From Rhodospirillaceae bacterium (GTDB taxonomy: Bacteria > Pseudomonadota > Alphaproteobacteria > UBA8366): 25,109 bases of DNA. The position numbers were made by a program, and so were the translations under genes. The stretch spans positions 1-25,109 of the forward strand of contig PBKG01000021.1 of the NCBI GenBank assembly GCA_002722095.1. Direction: 5' to 3'. How positions within the stretch are numbered: position 1 is the first letter of the stretch; each line of letters begins with the position of its first letter. The notes beneath the pieces were generated by a model. The model ran no database searches and was not told where the DNA came from. It worked only from the letters and a program-made list of their open reading frames with translations. Below are positions 1 to 9,351 of this stretch, one piece after another.

Positions 1-2275
1 CCGCACGCAGCCGGCTGATCGCGGTGAAAAGCCCGAGAGCGCCACCGCCGGCGGCCAAAAAGAGCTCACGATATGCCGCGGCCACCTGATCGAATTTATC
101 CTTGCGCACGTCCTTAACGATGAAGACCCGCGTCAGCGCGCCATAATCGAAAGGAGACGGCACCTCGGCCCGGATCGGCGGTTCGGGCAAATGTACCGCG
201 CCAGTCCGCGTTTCCGCTGCCAGCCAATCGGCTTCGGTTTCGCCGGTGCCGTCCCGAAGTGTCGCCGAGGTAACCAACAATCCGTGGGCGGGCCCGGCGA
301 CCTGCTCGGCAAACGGAATAGTCGGATCTACCCAATGGCGGTGCATACCCACATCGAAGTCGCGCCCATCGATTCGTTCGACGCTAAACCAATCGACGAA
401 TTCCGCAGGCCGTTCGGTGGCGAGGGCGGCCAACATGCCCCGCCAGGCGGCAAGACTTTGTTCACCGCGATGGGCAATAGATTGTGCCAATGCCTCGATG
501 CGGTTGCGCGTCTGAGTGTCGAGTTCATCCGCCTCCTCATCGAGACGCGCTTCGAGCCCTAATCGAAGCGCCTTCAAGGGACGCTCGATTAGAAATAGCG
601 CCTCCTCCAGTGCAGCCGCCGCTTCAAGCAAGCCATCGACCGGCTCGCCGATATCGCATTCGAGATCGTAGGGGCTGCGTGCATCGGGACTGCGGGCATA
701 GGCCTGCTCACGTACCTGGGCCAGGAAGGCCTCCGTGGGACCAACCGCCCGACCATCGCTACATCGCTGATGCCAACCTTCGCCCGGAAGGGCTTGGGCT
801 GCTTTCAGCGCCCCGGTGAGATGAGCCATTAGACGGTCATCTTCGCCGATTAAATCTTCAAGCCGGCGCTTCAAGCCACGGGCCCGGCTGCGCGATCCCC
901 CTTCACTGCCGCGCAGCCAACGCCGAAGTTCGGCCGCTTCCCGGCCGCTCAAGTAGGCAGAGAACGCGCTGTCGGCCGCGTCGAAAACATGATGGCCTTC
1001 ATCGAAAACAAATCGTGTGGGCGCGCCCGGTCCCGTAAACCGGCCTCGCGCTGCCTGCACCATCACTAGCGCATGATTGGCAACCACCAGATCCGCACGC
1101 CGGGCACGCCGGATACCTTTCTCGATAAAGCATTTGCCGTAGTGGGCGCAGCTCGCATAGATGCACTCGCCGCGCCGGTCCGTCAGGCCCACCGTGCGGG
1201 CGCGGCCGACGAGATCGACCAGCCAGGCCGGAAAATCGCCTCCGGTCATACTGCCGTCGCGGCTAACCGAAGCCCAACGCGCCAAGAGGCCAAGCGCAAT
1301 TGCGTCACGCTTGCGTATCGCAACGCCTTTCACCGCATCTTCGAAATTCAGCAAGCAGAGATAATTTTCGCGTCCTTTACGAACGACCACCCGTCGGGCC
1401 TTTTCGGCCTCCTCGGGGAACAACCGGTCGAGTTCCTGATCTATCTGATGCTGCAGATTGCGGGTATAGGTCGAGACCCAGACCGGCGCCTCGTTCTTTT
1501 CCGCCCACACACTTGCCGGCGCCAAATAGCCCAAAGTCTTGCCGACCCCGGTACCCGCTTCGCCTAAAACCATATGCGGGGCTCCCGCATGGTTTCGGGG
1601 CTGAAAGGCGCCCGTCGCAGCCGAGGCGTAGTCCGCTTGGCTCGGACGCTCCTCGGACCCCTCGCCCAACAATTGCGTCAACCGGTCCCTCGCCTCCACC
1701 GGCGCCACCGGTTCCTCGCCGGGCGGGGTGCTCGGCGCATGCTCCGACCATTCGGTAAGCAGGTTCCAAACATCCAGCCCACTGCCAGGCGCGCGCATCC
1801 GGTCGTCCACTTCCTCTCCGAGAGCGGCCAATACTGCGGGAGCCCAGACCCAACCTCCCCGCCCCATGGCGAAAGCGAGACTGACAAGCCCCTTCGGCGA
1901 CAGTTCGCTCAAGCGCTGCAATAGTTCCAGCGCTACTTGCCGGAGCGCGGACGCCTCCTCGGCAAGTGATCCCGGCGCCGGAAGCTCCAATGCATCGGTT
2001 AATCCCTGCGGTGTAGGAATCGTAAATTGCCCTGGACAAACGAAAGCGTAGAGTTCCAGCAAATCGAATGCCTCGAACGGATCGAGCCTCAAGCGACCTG
2101 CCGTAACGGGCCCGTGGCAGATCATTGGTTTCGCCCCGTCGCGTATCCGCCGGGCGGCCTCTTTCAAAGGCAGTTCCTCGATTTCTCCATCCGCCGGAAG
2201 CCAAACCGCACTGGTCAAACCGGCAACCAGTATCGGTGCTGCGGGGAGTCGGAGAGAAGGAACTGGAGCGAGCAC
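1..2275 (-). CDS. DinG/XPD-type ATP-dependent DNA helicase, Fe-S (partial, C-terminus outside window)
   Basis: This is a superfamily 2 helicase of the DinG/Rad3/XPD type, expected to unwind DNA 5'->3' in repair or replication. The minus-strand frame stays open from 2275 to the window edge, giving 758 codons with no stop. The P-loop GEAGTGVGKT lies at residues 238-247 and the Walker B box DEGH at 425-428. Four cysteines between them (C307, C371, C376, C382) match the Fe-S cluster of this family. A TSATL motif follows near residue 668. Roughly 230 N-terminal residues precede the P-loop, as in alphaproteobacterial long DinG-like proteins. The start chosen is GTG at 2275. A TGA lies in frame at 2308-2306 and no ATG falls between, but no Shine-Dalgarno is evident, so the start is the weakest part. 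The family assignment is secure; the exact physiological role is inference. Confidence 0.9.
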   Translation of the reverse strand, partial: MLAPVPSLRLPAAPILVAGLTSAVWLPADGEIEELPLKEAARRIRDGAKPMICHGPVTAGRLRLDPFEAFDLLELYAFVCPGQFTIPTPQGLTDALELPAPGSLAEEASALRQVALELLQRLSELSPKGLVSLAFAMGRGGWVWAPAVLAALGEEVDDRMRAPGSGLDVWNLLTEWSEHAPSTPPGEEPVAPVEARDRLTQLLGEGSEERPSQADYASAATGAFQPRNHAGAPHMVLGEAGTGVGKTLGYLAPASVWAEKNEAPVWVSTYTRNLQHQIDQELDRLFPEEAEKARRVVVRKGRENYLCLLNFEDAVKGVAIRKRDAIALGLLARWASVSRDGSMTGGDFPAWLVDLVGRARTVGLTDRRGECIYASCAHYGKCFIEKGIRRARRADLVVANHALVMVQAARGRFTGPGAPTRFVFDEGHHVFDAADSAFSAYLSGREAAELRRWLRGSEGGSRSRARGLKRRLEDLIGEDDRLMAHLTGALKAAQALPGEGWHQRCSDGRAVGPTEAFLAQVREQAYARSPDARSPYDLECDIGEPVDGLLEAAAALEEALFLIERPLKALRLGLEARLDEEADELDTQTRNRIEALAQSIAHRGEQSLAAWRGMLAALATERPAEFVDWFSVERIDGRDFDVGMHRHWVDPTIPFAEQVAGPAHGLLVTSATLRDGTGETEADWLAAETRTGAVHLPEPPIRAEVPSPFDYGALTRVFIVKDVRKDKFDQVAAAYRELFLAAGGGALGLFTAISRLRA

Positions 2276-2593
2276 TATTGTAAATGAACCGTGACAGCCG
2301 GGCGATCAGCGTCGCGGCTGAGACAAATAATCACTGTTGCAGATGAGAGGCGGACAGCCTAAGCGCGCAATTGGGAACCGACAGGTTCGCATAGAACTTC
2401 TATTGAAATTGCAAAACGTGCGCAAAAAATTACCTCACTCGAATCAACCAAGACAGTAACCACAGTTCTTGTTTTGTTCAATACGCAAATTTCGAGGCCA
2501 GAACCCTAAAACCGCATTGACGCTCCGAACACGCCGCCATAGGTTCCGCGCATCGACGGCGCACCGATAGGCGCCGCCCAACGGAGTGAATCG
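2276..2593. other. 318-bp gene-free divergent intergenic region
   Basis: This gap separates the divergent helicase and lysyl-tRNA synthetase genes, so it should hold promoters for both. I find no convincing gene, tRNA or strong hairpin. An AT-rich stretch at about 2400-2490 is the likeliest promoter area, but no -35/-10 pair is good enough to call. The only clear signal is GGAG at 2583-2586, 7 nt before the lysyl-tRNA synthetase ATG. Confidence 0.5.
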
Positions 2594-4180
2594 ATGGCGA
2601 TCACGCGAGAGATTGCGGAAAAGGCCAAGGCCTGGCCGTTCGACGAAGCACGGCGGCTGCTTAAAAGACTTGGTGGCAAACCGCCGGAAAAGGGCTACGT
2701 GCTCTTCGAAACCGGCTATGGCCCCTCGGGCCTGCCTCATATCGGTACTTTCGGTGAGGTGCAGCGCACGACCATGGTGCAACGCGCTTTTCAGGAACTA
2801 TCCGACATTCCGACCAAACTGTTCGCCTTTTCCGACGATATGGACGGGTTTCGCAAAGTGCCTGAGAATTTGCCAAATCAGGATTTGCTCACGGAAAATC
2901 TCAACAAGCCGTTGACCGAGGTGCCGGACCCGTTCGGCACCCATGAAAGTTTTGCGCATCACAACAACGCTCGTCTTCGCGCTTTCCTAGATGATTTCGG
3001 CTTCGACTATGAATTCAAGAGCTCGACCGAGTGTTATAAGGCGGGACTGTTCGACGACGCCCTCAAGCGTATGCTCGAGGTCTATGACGACGTAATGGGG
3101 ATCATGCTGCCGACGTTGGGCGCCGAACGGCAAAAGACCTACAGCCCGTTTTTACCTATTTGCCCCGAGACCGGTCATGTATTGCAGGTACCGGTGATCG
3201 AAACCGATCCGTCGGCGGGCACCATCGTTTATCAGCGGGATGACGGAACGCAGGTGGAAACCGAAGTCACCGGCGGCAAATGCAAACTGCAATGGAAACC
3301 CGATTGGGCAATGCGCTGGTATGCGTTTTCGGTCGATTATGAAATGTCGGGCAAAGACCTGATCGACTCGGTCCAACAATCGGGACGCATCGCCAAAGCA
3401 CTCGGCGGGCGAACGCCGCAGAACCTCACTTACGAATTGTTCCTGGACGAGAACGGCGAAAAGATTTCAAAGTCGCGTGGCAACGGCCTGACCATCGAAG
3501 AATGGCTCTCCTACGCACCAAAAGAGAGTCTCGCGCTCTTCATGTTTCAAAAGCCGAAGTCGGCAAAGCGTCTCTATTTCGACGTGATTCCAAAAAATGT
3601 GGACGACTATCTGAATTTCCTCGGCAAGTTTCCCGAGGAGGAACCGGCGCGGCAGGCGGAGAACCCAAGCTGGCATATTCATCGGGGCGACCCGCCGCCG
3701 AGCGACGTGCCACTCAACTTCGCAATCTTGCTCAACCTGGCAAGCGTCTGTAACACCGAAGACAAGGCGGTGCTGTGGGGGTTCATCACCCGCTACGCAC
3801 CGGAGGCGAGTCCTGAGAAAAACCCGACGCTCGATGCGATGGTCGGATTCGCTATTCGCTACTATCAGGATTTCGTCAAGCCGACCAAAAGTTACCGGGC
3901 GGCTACCGAGCAGGAACAGGCGGCGCTCGGCGATCTCGCCGCCGCGCTTGACGACATGGCCGCGGACGCAGAAGCGAGCGACTTACAAAACCAAGTTTAT
4001 GAGATCGGCAAATCGCACGGATTCGAGAATCTGCGCGATTGGTTCAAGGCCTGCTACGAAGTCTTATTCGGGCAGGAACAGGGCCCTCGCATGGGCTCGT
4101 TCATCGCGCTTTACGGTGTCGCAGAAACCGCAACATTAATTCGCCGCGCCCTTGCCGGCGACGACCTTAGCGCTGAATGA
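2594..4180 (+). CDS. lysS: Class I lysyl-tRNA synthetase (LysK type)
   Basis: This cytoplasmic enzyme charges tRNA-Lys with lysine using ATP. It is the class I, archaeal-type enzyme (often called LysK), not the class II LysS of most bacteria. The class I Rossmann signatures are both present: HIGT at residues 49-52 within [10 protein letters not shown], and KISKS at 290-294, the counterpart of KMSKS. At 528 residues it has the family's usual length, with an alpha-helical C-terminal anticodon-binding half. ATG at 2594 is supported by GGAG 7 nt upstream. The gene stands alone: a helicase is divergent upstream, and the amidase stop on the other strand lies 1 bp beyond its TGA. Class I LysRS is common in alphaproteobacteria, so this is not by itself a sign of recent transfer. 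Confidence 0.96.
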   Translation: MAITREIAEKAKAWPFDEARRLLKRLGGKPPEKGYVLFETGYGPSGLPHIGTFGEVQRTTMVQRAFQELSDIPTKLFAFSDDMDGFRKVPENLPNQDLLTENLNKPLTEVPDPFGTHESFAHHNNARLRAFLDDFGFDYEFKSSTECYKAGLFDDALKRMLEVYDDVMGIMLPTLGAERQKTYSPFLPICPETGHVLQVPVIETDPSAGTIVYQRDDGTQVETEVTGGKCKLQWKPDWAMRWYAFSVDYEMSGKDLIDSVQQSGRIAKALGGRTPQNLTYELFLDENGEKISKSRGNGLTIEEWLSYAPKESLALFMFQKPKSAKRLYFDVIPKNVDDYLNFLGKFPEEEPARQAENPSWHIHRGDPPPSDVPLNFAILLNLASVCNTEDKAVLWGFITRYAPEASPEKNPTLDAMVGFAIRYYQDFVKPTKSYRAATEQEQAALGDLAAALDDMAADAEASDLQNQVYEIGKSHGFENLRDWFKACYEVLFGQEQGPRMGSFIALYGVAETATLIRRALAGDDLSAE

Positions 4181-4181
4181 T

Positions 4182-5552
4182 TTAGGCCGCGATGAGCGGC
4201 GGCGTTCCTAGGATTTCGCGAGCGGTACCGAGTATTTTTTCTGCAGCCAGGGCAACCGAGATAATTTCCCTATCGGCGCCGTTCCTCCCAATCAGATGCA
4301 ACCCAACCGGCATACCGGCCTTGTCCAAGCCCACCGGCAAGCTAACAGCACACTGATCGAGAAGATTGACGATCGAAGTGTTGCGAAGCGTCGCCATATT
4401 GCAGCGGAAATATTCTTCCGGCACCGACACTGCTTCTACCGTCGGCGGCGTGATCGGAACCGTCGGGCCGATTAGCGCATCGATGCTCTCCAGCGCTTGG
4501 TCTGCCTCGGCGGCAAGTTCCGCGAGCCGGTTTCGGCGCGAGATATAGTCGATCGCAGGAATCGCTTCCATCCTTTCGAACCGCGCCAACACATTGGGAT
4601 CGAGCGTCGGCTTCCAGTCGGCAAACTGATCGTTGATCAAGGCTGCAAACTCCGGCGCCGCCAGCCCGCCACGGCCGAAAATTTCTCCGGCCTCCACGAC
4701 GGACGGAAGCGTGATCTCGGCGACGGATGCGCCGGCCTTTTCCAACTTGGCGACCGACGCTTCAATCGTTTCCGCGATACCGGGGTCGCAATCCTCGAAA
4801 AACCACCTGCACAGTCCCAATTTGATGTCCGAAAGATCTCTTTCCCGTAACGTCGCTAAGAACCGCTCGAACGGTTCACCCTTATCGGGATCGATCACCG
4901 AAAATGCCACCGCCATATCGGCCGCCGAGCGTGTCAGAAGGCCAGGCGTGTCCAAACTCGTACTGAGCGGCACAAGACCGTCCGTGGACCAGCAGCCCTT
5001 GGTGGTCTTGAGCCCGACCGTACCCGTAAAGCTCGCAGGGACCCGGACCGAACCGGCGGTATCGCTGCCGAGCGCAACCAATGCCGAACCCTCCCAAATA
5101 CTGACACCGGCACCGGAGCTGGAGCCGCCCGGGACACGAGGCGTCTTCACATCCCACGGGTTCGCCGGCGTTGGCCAATGGGGATTAGTGCCGATACCGC
5201 CGAAGGCGAATTCGACCATATGGGTTTTGCCCATGATCGTGGCACCAGCGGATTTGAGTGCGGCAACAACCGGCCCTTCGACGCACCAATTAGCCGGAAG
5301 CGGGCTTGGCGAGCCGGCAAATGTCTCGAAACCTTCGAGGCCGAAAAGATCTTTTGCCGAAACCGGTATTCCCGCAAGCACGCCACCGCCTGCAACTGCG
5401 GGCGCCGGGTCCCAACGCAGATAAGCCTGCAATTGGTCGCCAAAAGTTTCGTGGCGCGCGCTGGCGGCGGCGATTACGTCATCCGCTGCACACTCGCCTT
5501 TCTGCAGCATGGGAATCAGCGTTTCCAACGGTAGGTCGAGAGGGTCGGTCAT
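4182..5552 (-). CDS. Amidase signature family hydrolase
   Basis: The protein is a 456-residue serine hydrolase of the amidase signature family, which cleaves amide bonds. The Ser-cisSer-Lys triad is visible: K67 in SAKD, S144 in PGGSSSG, and S168 in DTAGSVRVPA. The 24-residue gap between the two serines is the spacing seen in characterised members such as malonamidase E2. No signal peptide is evident, so it should be cytoplasmic. It lacks the neighbours (gatC, gatB) expected for the aspartyl/glutamyl-tRNA amidotransferase subunit GatA, and so is better treated as a stand-alone amidase (AtzF or aryl-acylamidase-like) with unknown substrate. Its stop converges on the lysyl-tRNA synthetase stop with a 1-bp gap. 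It starts at ATG 5552, with a weak AAGG about 11 nt upstream. Confidence 0.9.
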   Translation of the reverse strand: MTDPLDLPLETLIPMLQKGECAADDVIAAASARHETFGDQLQAYLRWDPAPAVAGGGVLAGIPVSAKDLFGLEGFETFAGSPSPLPANWCVEGPVVAALKSAGATIMGKTHMVEFAFGGIGTNPHWPTPANPWDVKTPRVPGGSSSGAGVSIWEGSALVALGSDTAGSVRVPASFTGTVGLKTTKGCWSTDGLVPLSTSLDTPGLLTRSAADMAVAFSVIDPDKGEPFERFLATLRERDLSDIKLGLCRWFFEDCDPGIAETIEASVAKLEKAGASVAEITLPSVVEAGEIFGRGGLAAPEFAALINDQFADWKPTLDPNVLARFERMEAIPAIDYISRRNRLAELAAEADQALESIDALIGPTVPITPPTVEAVSVPEEYFRCNMATLRNTSIVNLLDQCAVSLPVGLDKAGMPVGLHLIGRNGADREIISVALAAEKILGTAREILGTPPLIAA

Positions 5553-5647
5553 CAGATGTGCTTACCTTTTACTGAACTGGGTCCAATCTATAGACTAGTT
5601 TGCATGAGTCTCTAGGCCCTTTCGGCGAATCGCATTAGGGTCGCCCC

Positions 5648-5989
5648 ATGCCAACGATCTATCATCTCGCCCGAGAGGCTGATTGGAAGAGCGCACTTAG
5701 GTCGCGCCGTTATGAAGGAGGACTCGCGGATAAAAATGACGGCTTCCTACATTTTTCTTCCGCCGAGGAAATCGAAACCAGTGCCGAGCTCTATTGCAAG
5801 GGGCTCGCTGACTTGCTGTTGATCGCCGTCGAAGCGGAAAGCCTCGGCGATAACTTGAAGTGGGAAATGTCACGGGACAACAAAGCGTTTCCGCACCTCT
5901 ACGGCGTGCTCGACCCGGCCCATGCGCTTTGGGCGAAACCGCTGCCGCTCGACGCCGACGGGAACCATATCTTCCCACCCTTGGACTGA
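5648..5989 (+). CDS. DUF952 family protein
   Basis: This small 113-residue cytoplasmic protein belongs to the DUF952 family, whose function is unknown. Recognisable family features are the N-terminal IYHLA, the GFLHFSSA segment with its conserved His (residues about 37-44), and FPHLYG near residue 81. It covers essentially the whole domain. It lies 12 bp before pyrD on the same strand and is very probably co-transcribed with it. That link suggests no obvious biochemical role. The upstream 95 bp, shared with the divergent amidase gene, should hold its promoter. I recognise the family but do not assign a function. Confidence 0.85.
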   Translation: MPTIYHLAREADWKSALRSRRYEGGLADKNDGFLHFSSAEEIETSAELYCKGLADLLLIAVEAESLGDNLKWEMSRDNKAFPHLYGVLDPAHALWAKPLPLDADGNHIFPPLD

Positions 5990-6001
5990 CGGACCGGCCT
6001 A

Positions 6002-7054
6002 ATGAACCTCTCTCGCGCCCTGCTGCCGCTCCTCCACCGACTAACGCCGGAACGGGCCCATCGGCTGACACTACTTGGCCTTCGCACGGGACTCGGTCCT
6101 CGTGTGACGGCGCCCGACCCGCCGTCGCTCGCAACCGAAGTTGCCGGGCTCTCCTTCCCTAATCCGATCGGTATAGCGGCCGGTTTCGACAAGGATGCGG
6201 AAGTCTTCACCGCCATGCTGAACGCGGGTTTCGGGTTTGCCGAAACAGGCACCGTGACGCCCAAACCACAGGCCGGAAACCCCAAACCACGCGTTTTCCG
6301 ACTGCCGGAGGACAAGGCGGTCATCAACCGTCTCGGTTTCAACAATGGGGGCCTCGACGCCTATGCGGATCGTCTGGCCGCGCGGGACCAGACCGCGGGC
6401 ATCGTCGGCGCCAATATCGGCCGGAACAAAGATTCGGAAAGTGCCGTCGCCGACTACGTTGTCGGCGCAAAGCGCGTAGCGCCAATTTGCGACTATCTCA
6501 CCATAAATGTCTCTTCCCCCAATACGCCCGGCCTGAGGGCTCTGCAAAGCAAAGAAGCCTTGAGCGAATTGATCGTGGCAGTCCAGAAAGCCGTTGCGGA
6601 CGCCAATGCAGCCCCCCCGCTTTTCGTGAAGATTGCGCCCGATCTCACCGATCAGGACAAAGACGATATTGCCGAAATTTCCCTCACTTCGGGAATTGCC
6701 GGCTTGATCGTGTCCAATACCACCGTCGAACGCCCCGATACGTTGCAAGCCAGCCATAGTTCAGAAGAGGGAGGGCTAAGCGGCGCACCTTTATTTGCAC
6801 CCTCGACAGCATTGCTCGCTGAAATGTATCTCCGCTGTCAGGAAAGGTTGCCGCTCATCGGCGTTGGCGGCATCGCATCGGGCGAAGATGCTTACCGCAA
6901 AATCCGTTCAGGAGCCTCATTGGTGCAACTCTACACCGCGCTTGTCTACCAAGGGCCTACATTGATCGAAGCAATAAAGCGCGATTTAGCCGCCTTACTT
7001 GAACGCGATGGATTTTCGAATGTCGCGGATGCAGTTGGTATAGATGCAAATTGA
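6002..7054 (+). CDS. pyrD: Dihydroorotate dehydrogenase (quinone), class 2
   Basis: PyrD oxidises dihydroorotate to orotate in pyrimidine synthesis and passes electrons through FMN to membrane quinone. Class 2 features are clear: an N-terminal amphipathic extension that docks on the membrane (about residues 1-40), FMN-binding NPIGIAAGFDKDAE, and NVSSPNTPGLR at 169-179. In the latter motif the second Ser (S172) corresponds to the catalytic Ser of the E. coli enzyme. KIAPDL and the C-terminal phosphate-binding IGVGGIASGEDA are also present. At 350 residues it has the usual length. The gene follows the DUF952 gene by 12 bp. Downstream, 99 bp containing an 18-bp perfect palindrome separate it from the TipF-like gene. 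Confidence 0.96.
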   Translation: MNLSRALLPLLHRLTPERAHRLTLLGLRTGLGPRVTAPDPPSLATEVAGLSFPNPIGIAAGFDKDAEVFTAMLNAGFGFAETGTVTPKPQAGNPKPRVFRLPEDKAVINRLGFNNGGLDAYADRLAARDQTAGIVGANIGRNKDSESAVADYVVGAKRVAPICDYLTINVSSPNTPGLRALQSKEALSELIVAVQKAVADANAAPPLFVKIAPDLTDQDKDDIAEISLTSGIAGLIVSNTTVERPDTLQASHSSEEGGLSGAPLFAPSTALLAEMYLRCQERLPLIGVGGIASGEDAYRKIRSGASLVQLYTALVYQGPTLIEAIKRDLAALLERDGFSNVADAVGIDAN

Positions 7055-7117
7055 ACGATTTTACCTGCTGACAATGCTTGCCCCCGGCGGAATCGCTGCG
7101 TAACCTCCTAGTGATTC

Positions 7118-7135
7118 GGTGCTTTTGAAAGCACC
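7118..7135 (+). promoter_or_regulatory. 18-bp perfect palindrome / hairpin upstream of tipF-like gene
   Basis: GGTGCTTTTGAAAGCACC reads identically on both strands, with 8-bp arms around a central TG. It lies 63 bp after the pyrD stop and 18 bp before the TipF-like ATG (12 bp before the alternative TTG). No run of T follows directly, so it is a poor intrinsic terminator. It could be a protein operator or an RNA hairpin near the ribosome entry site. Confidence 0.4.
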
Positions 7136-7153
7136 TATGAAGTTCTTTTGGGA

Positions 7154-8431
7154 ATGTCGAAGCAATATCACGCATTCATTTTCGGTTGTTACACGGCGGC
7201 GGCGATTACCGCCATGTTCGCGCTTCCCGAACTAATCCACGGGCTCGATCATTTCACGGCCATCCTGTTCGGCATCGTCATCATGCTGGCCGGTGGCCTC
7301 GCGCAGGAAACCGTCACCCGTCGCACCAACGAGACCCAGGCCGTGCGCAGGTTGATTGTCCTGCGTAAAGCCTACAACCAGAACCAGGAAGATTTAGCCC
7401 GGAACCGTGACGAATTGCGCCGTGTCTACGAAGTGTTGGAGCAATTCAAGAGTAGAAACGAAGCGAAACGCGCACCGGAGGACATCGAGGAGGTCGCCTC
7501 CGAGGTCAAAGTGCTGCATGGCTTGGTCGAGCAACTTTATTCGTCGGGCAAGCACGAAACGCGCCCGACTACGGCAGCATCGCTCGATGAAGACCCGACC
7601 GCCGAAGCCGGCCCAAAAGTGCCAAGCGTCGGCGCACGCAAAATTAGCGAGCTTGGCGATGATTTGCTGGTCGATATCATCCGCGATGCACTGCGGCACA
7701 ACCGGGTCGACTTATTCCTTCAACCAATCGTCAGCCTGCCTCAGCGGAAGAGACGTTTTTTCGAGAGCTTCATTCACATCCGCTCGGCGGACGGCGCTGA
7801 AATTACGCCACCTCAGTATTCCGGCGTCGCCAAGGAAAAGGCCCTCAGTCTCGCCATAGACAATATGTTGCTCTTCCGCAGCGTTCAGCTATTGCAGAAG
7901 GCACAGCAGCATAATTATTCGACCGCCTTTTTCTGCAACATTTCACCGAGCACTTTCGGCGACCGCAAATTCTTTGCCGATTTCATTGAATATCTCGAAT
8001 CGAACCGGGATATGGCGCCCTGCATTGTGTTCCAACTCTCTCAATCGGACCTCGCCGCACATGCGGAAGATGCGAGCGGCGACTTGCAGCGGCTGGTCGA
8101 CGTCGGCTACCGGCTTTGCATGAATCAGGTTGCCGACCTCAATTTCGACCCATCGGGCCTTTCCGAAATTGGTTTCCGGTTCGTCAAAGTTCACGTCGAT
8201 CGTATCCTCCAATCCAATGGCATTTACACGCCGGAATCGATCCGCGCGGTAAAAGCCGCGCTGGATGAAGTTGGCGTGGACCTGATTATCGAGGGTGTAG
8301 AAACCGAACAGGCACTGATCGAACTGCTCGAATACAACATCGACCTTGGCCAGGGCTTTTTGTTCGGCGAACCTCGGGTCAGCAAAGACCCGGAACAAAA
8401 AAACCAAGCCCCCGAACTTCGGGTCGTTTGA
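7154..8431 (+). CDS. tipF: TipF-like membrane protein with degenerate EAL domain
   Basis: Three parts are visible in 425 residues: two hydrophobic helices (about 7-27 and 35-52), a charged coiled coil (about 60-130), and an EAL domain (about 172-408). This is the architecture of Caulobacter TipF, a c-di-GMP receptor needed for flagellum assembly at the pole. The EAL domain is degenerate. E204 (in FFESF), N262 (CNIS), K345 (VKVHVD), E380 (IEGVET) and Q400 (GQGFLF) remain. The acidic residue of the usual LELTE strand is Q294, and the metal-binding DD pair of IDDFG is replaced by M323-N324. It should therefore bind rather than hydrolyse c-di-GMP. ATG 7154 is chosen; an in-frame TTG at 7148 is the alternative. 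The HAD gene follows after 36 bp. The architecture is seen in the sequence; the flagellar role is inferred. Confidence 0.75.
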   Translation: MSKQYHAFIFGCYTAAAITAMFALPELIHGLDHFTAILFGIVIMLAGGLAQETVTRRTNETQAVRRLIVLRKAYNQNQEDLARNRDELRRVYEVLEQFKSRNEAKRAPEDIEEVASEVKVLHGLVEQLYSSGKHETRPTTAASLDEDPTAEAGPKVPSVGARKISELGDDLLVDIIRDALRHNRVDLFLQPIVSLPQRKRRFFESFIHIRSADGAEITPPQYSGVAKEKALSLAIDNMLLFRSVQLLQKAQQHNYSTAFFCNISPSTFGDRKFFADFIEYLESNRDMAPCIVFQLSQSDLAAHAEDASGDLQRLVDVGYRLCMNQVADLNFDPSGLSEIGFRFVKVHVDRILQSNGIYTPESIRAVKAALDEVGVDLIIEGVETEQALIELLEYNIDLGQGFLFGEPRVSKDPEQKNQAPELRVV

Positions 8432-8467
8432 TCGCAGCGTAACTGAAGCCGGTTATCTGAACGCCAA

Positions 8468-9334
8468 ATGTCTCGCCCCGAATTCATCGACAGCGTTGAG
8501 CCGCTTGCCGAAGCCTACGATCTTTTTATTCTCGACCAATGGGGCGTACTCCATGACGGCGCCAAGGCCCATACAGGGGCCGCGGAGGCCATGGCCAAAC
8601 TCAAAGCCGCGGGAAAGACCATCATTCTGGTGTCGAACTCATCGCGGCGCATCTCGGTCAGCATCGAACGATTGACCAAGCTGGGCATCGCGCCCGAGCT
8701 TTACGATCACATTCTCACTTCGGGTGAACTCGCCTGGGATGCAATCAAAACCCAGTCAGATCCGCTCTACCGCGAAATAGGGCCGAAATGTCTCTTGATC
8801 GGCAAGGATCGGCGAGCTGACTTTTTCGACGGTCTCGCGCTCGAACTCACTGACGATGTAGGTAGCGCTGATTTGATAATAGTTGGCGATTTGCCGGATA
8901 GCCCACTCGACGCGCTGGAACCCATGTTCCGCGAAGCAGTGGCACGCGACTTGACAATGGTAGTCCTCAATCCCGACTTTCACAGCGTGGATCCGAATGG
9001 AGCGCTCACCCCGTGCCCCGGTCAAGTGGGGCTCGCCTATGAAGCGCTGGGCGGCAAGATTAAAACTCATGGCAAGCCCAACCGGAGCGTCTATGAGGTT
9101 TGTTTCCAGCTCGCCCCAGACCCCGAACGCGCTCTCGCCATTGGAGATTCGCTCCATCACGATATTGCGGGTGCTAACGGGTCTGCGATCGATTCGGTTT
9201 TTATCACTAGCGGCATCCATGTATTCGAAATGGAAACCACACCCGGAGTCACCCCCACACAAGACCTGGTCGAAAAGGTCTGTCAAAAGATCGGTCAAAC
9301 ACCGACCTACTGGAGCACTCTTTTCACTTGGTGA
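8468..9334 (+). CDS. HAD hydrolase, NagD/UmpH-like (TIGR01459-type)
   Basis: This 288-residue HAD-superfamily protein has the NagD-like (class IIA) cap layout. Motif I is LDQWGVLHDG with nucleophile D23, motif II is LVSNSSR near residue 60, and motif IV is IGDSLHHDIAGAN near 237. The second Asp of the usual DxD motif I is W25, as in the subgroup commonly annotated as TIGR01459 family HAD hydrolase (DxWG). The substrate is unknown; relatives dephosphorylate nucleotides or sugar phosphates. It lies 36 bp after the TipF-like gene on the same strand and may share its transcript. It converges with the broken aminotransferase gene 17 bp further on. No strong Shine-Dalgarno precedes ATG 8468. Confidence 0.88.
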   Translation: MSRPEFIDSVEPLAEAYDLFILDQWGVLHDGAKAHTGAAEAMAKLKAAGKTIILVSNSSRRISVSIERLTKLGIAPELYDHILTSGELAWDAIKTQSDPLYREIGPKCLLIGKDRRADFFDGLALELTDDVGSADLIIVGDLPDSPLDALEPMFREAVARDLTMVVLNPDFHSVDPNGALTPCPGQVGLAYEALGGKIKTHGKPNRSVYEVCFQLAPDPERALAIGDSLHHDIAGANGSAIDSVFITSGIHVFEMETTPGVTPTQDLVEKVCQKIGQTPTYWSTLFTW

Positions 9335-9351
9335 GCGGTGAGTACCAAGCT

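Noticed and set aside
1377..2204. 275-codon minus-strand open frame with an R/G-rich product
   Set aside because: It is a shifted-frame shadow of the DinG-type helicase, whose own frame shows the P-loop, Fe-S cysteines and DEGH box.
4182..5552. Amidase as GatA of the tRNA-dependent amidotransferase
   Set aside because: No gatB or gatC is adjacent and the gene stands alone. The sequence supports only the amidase signature family.
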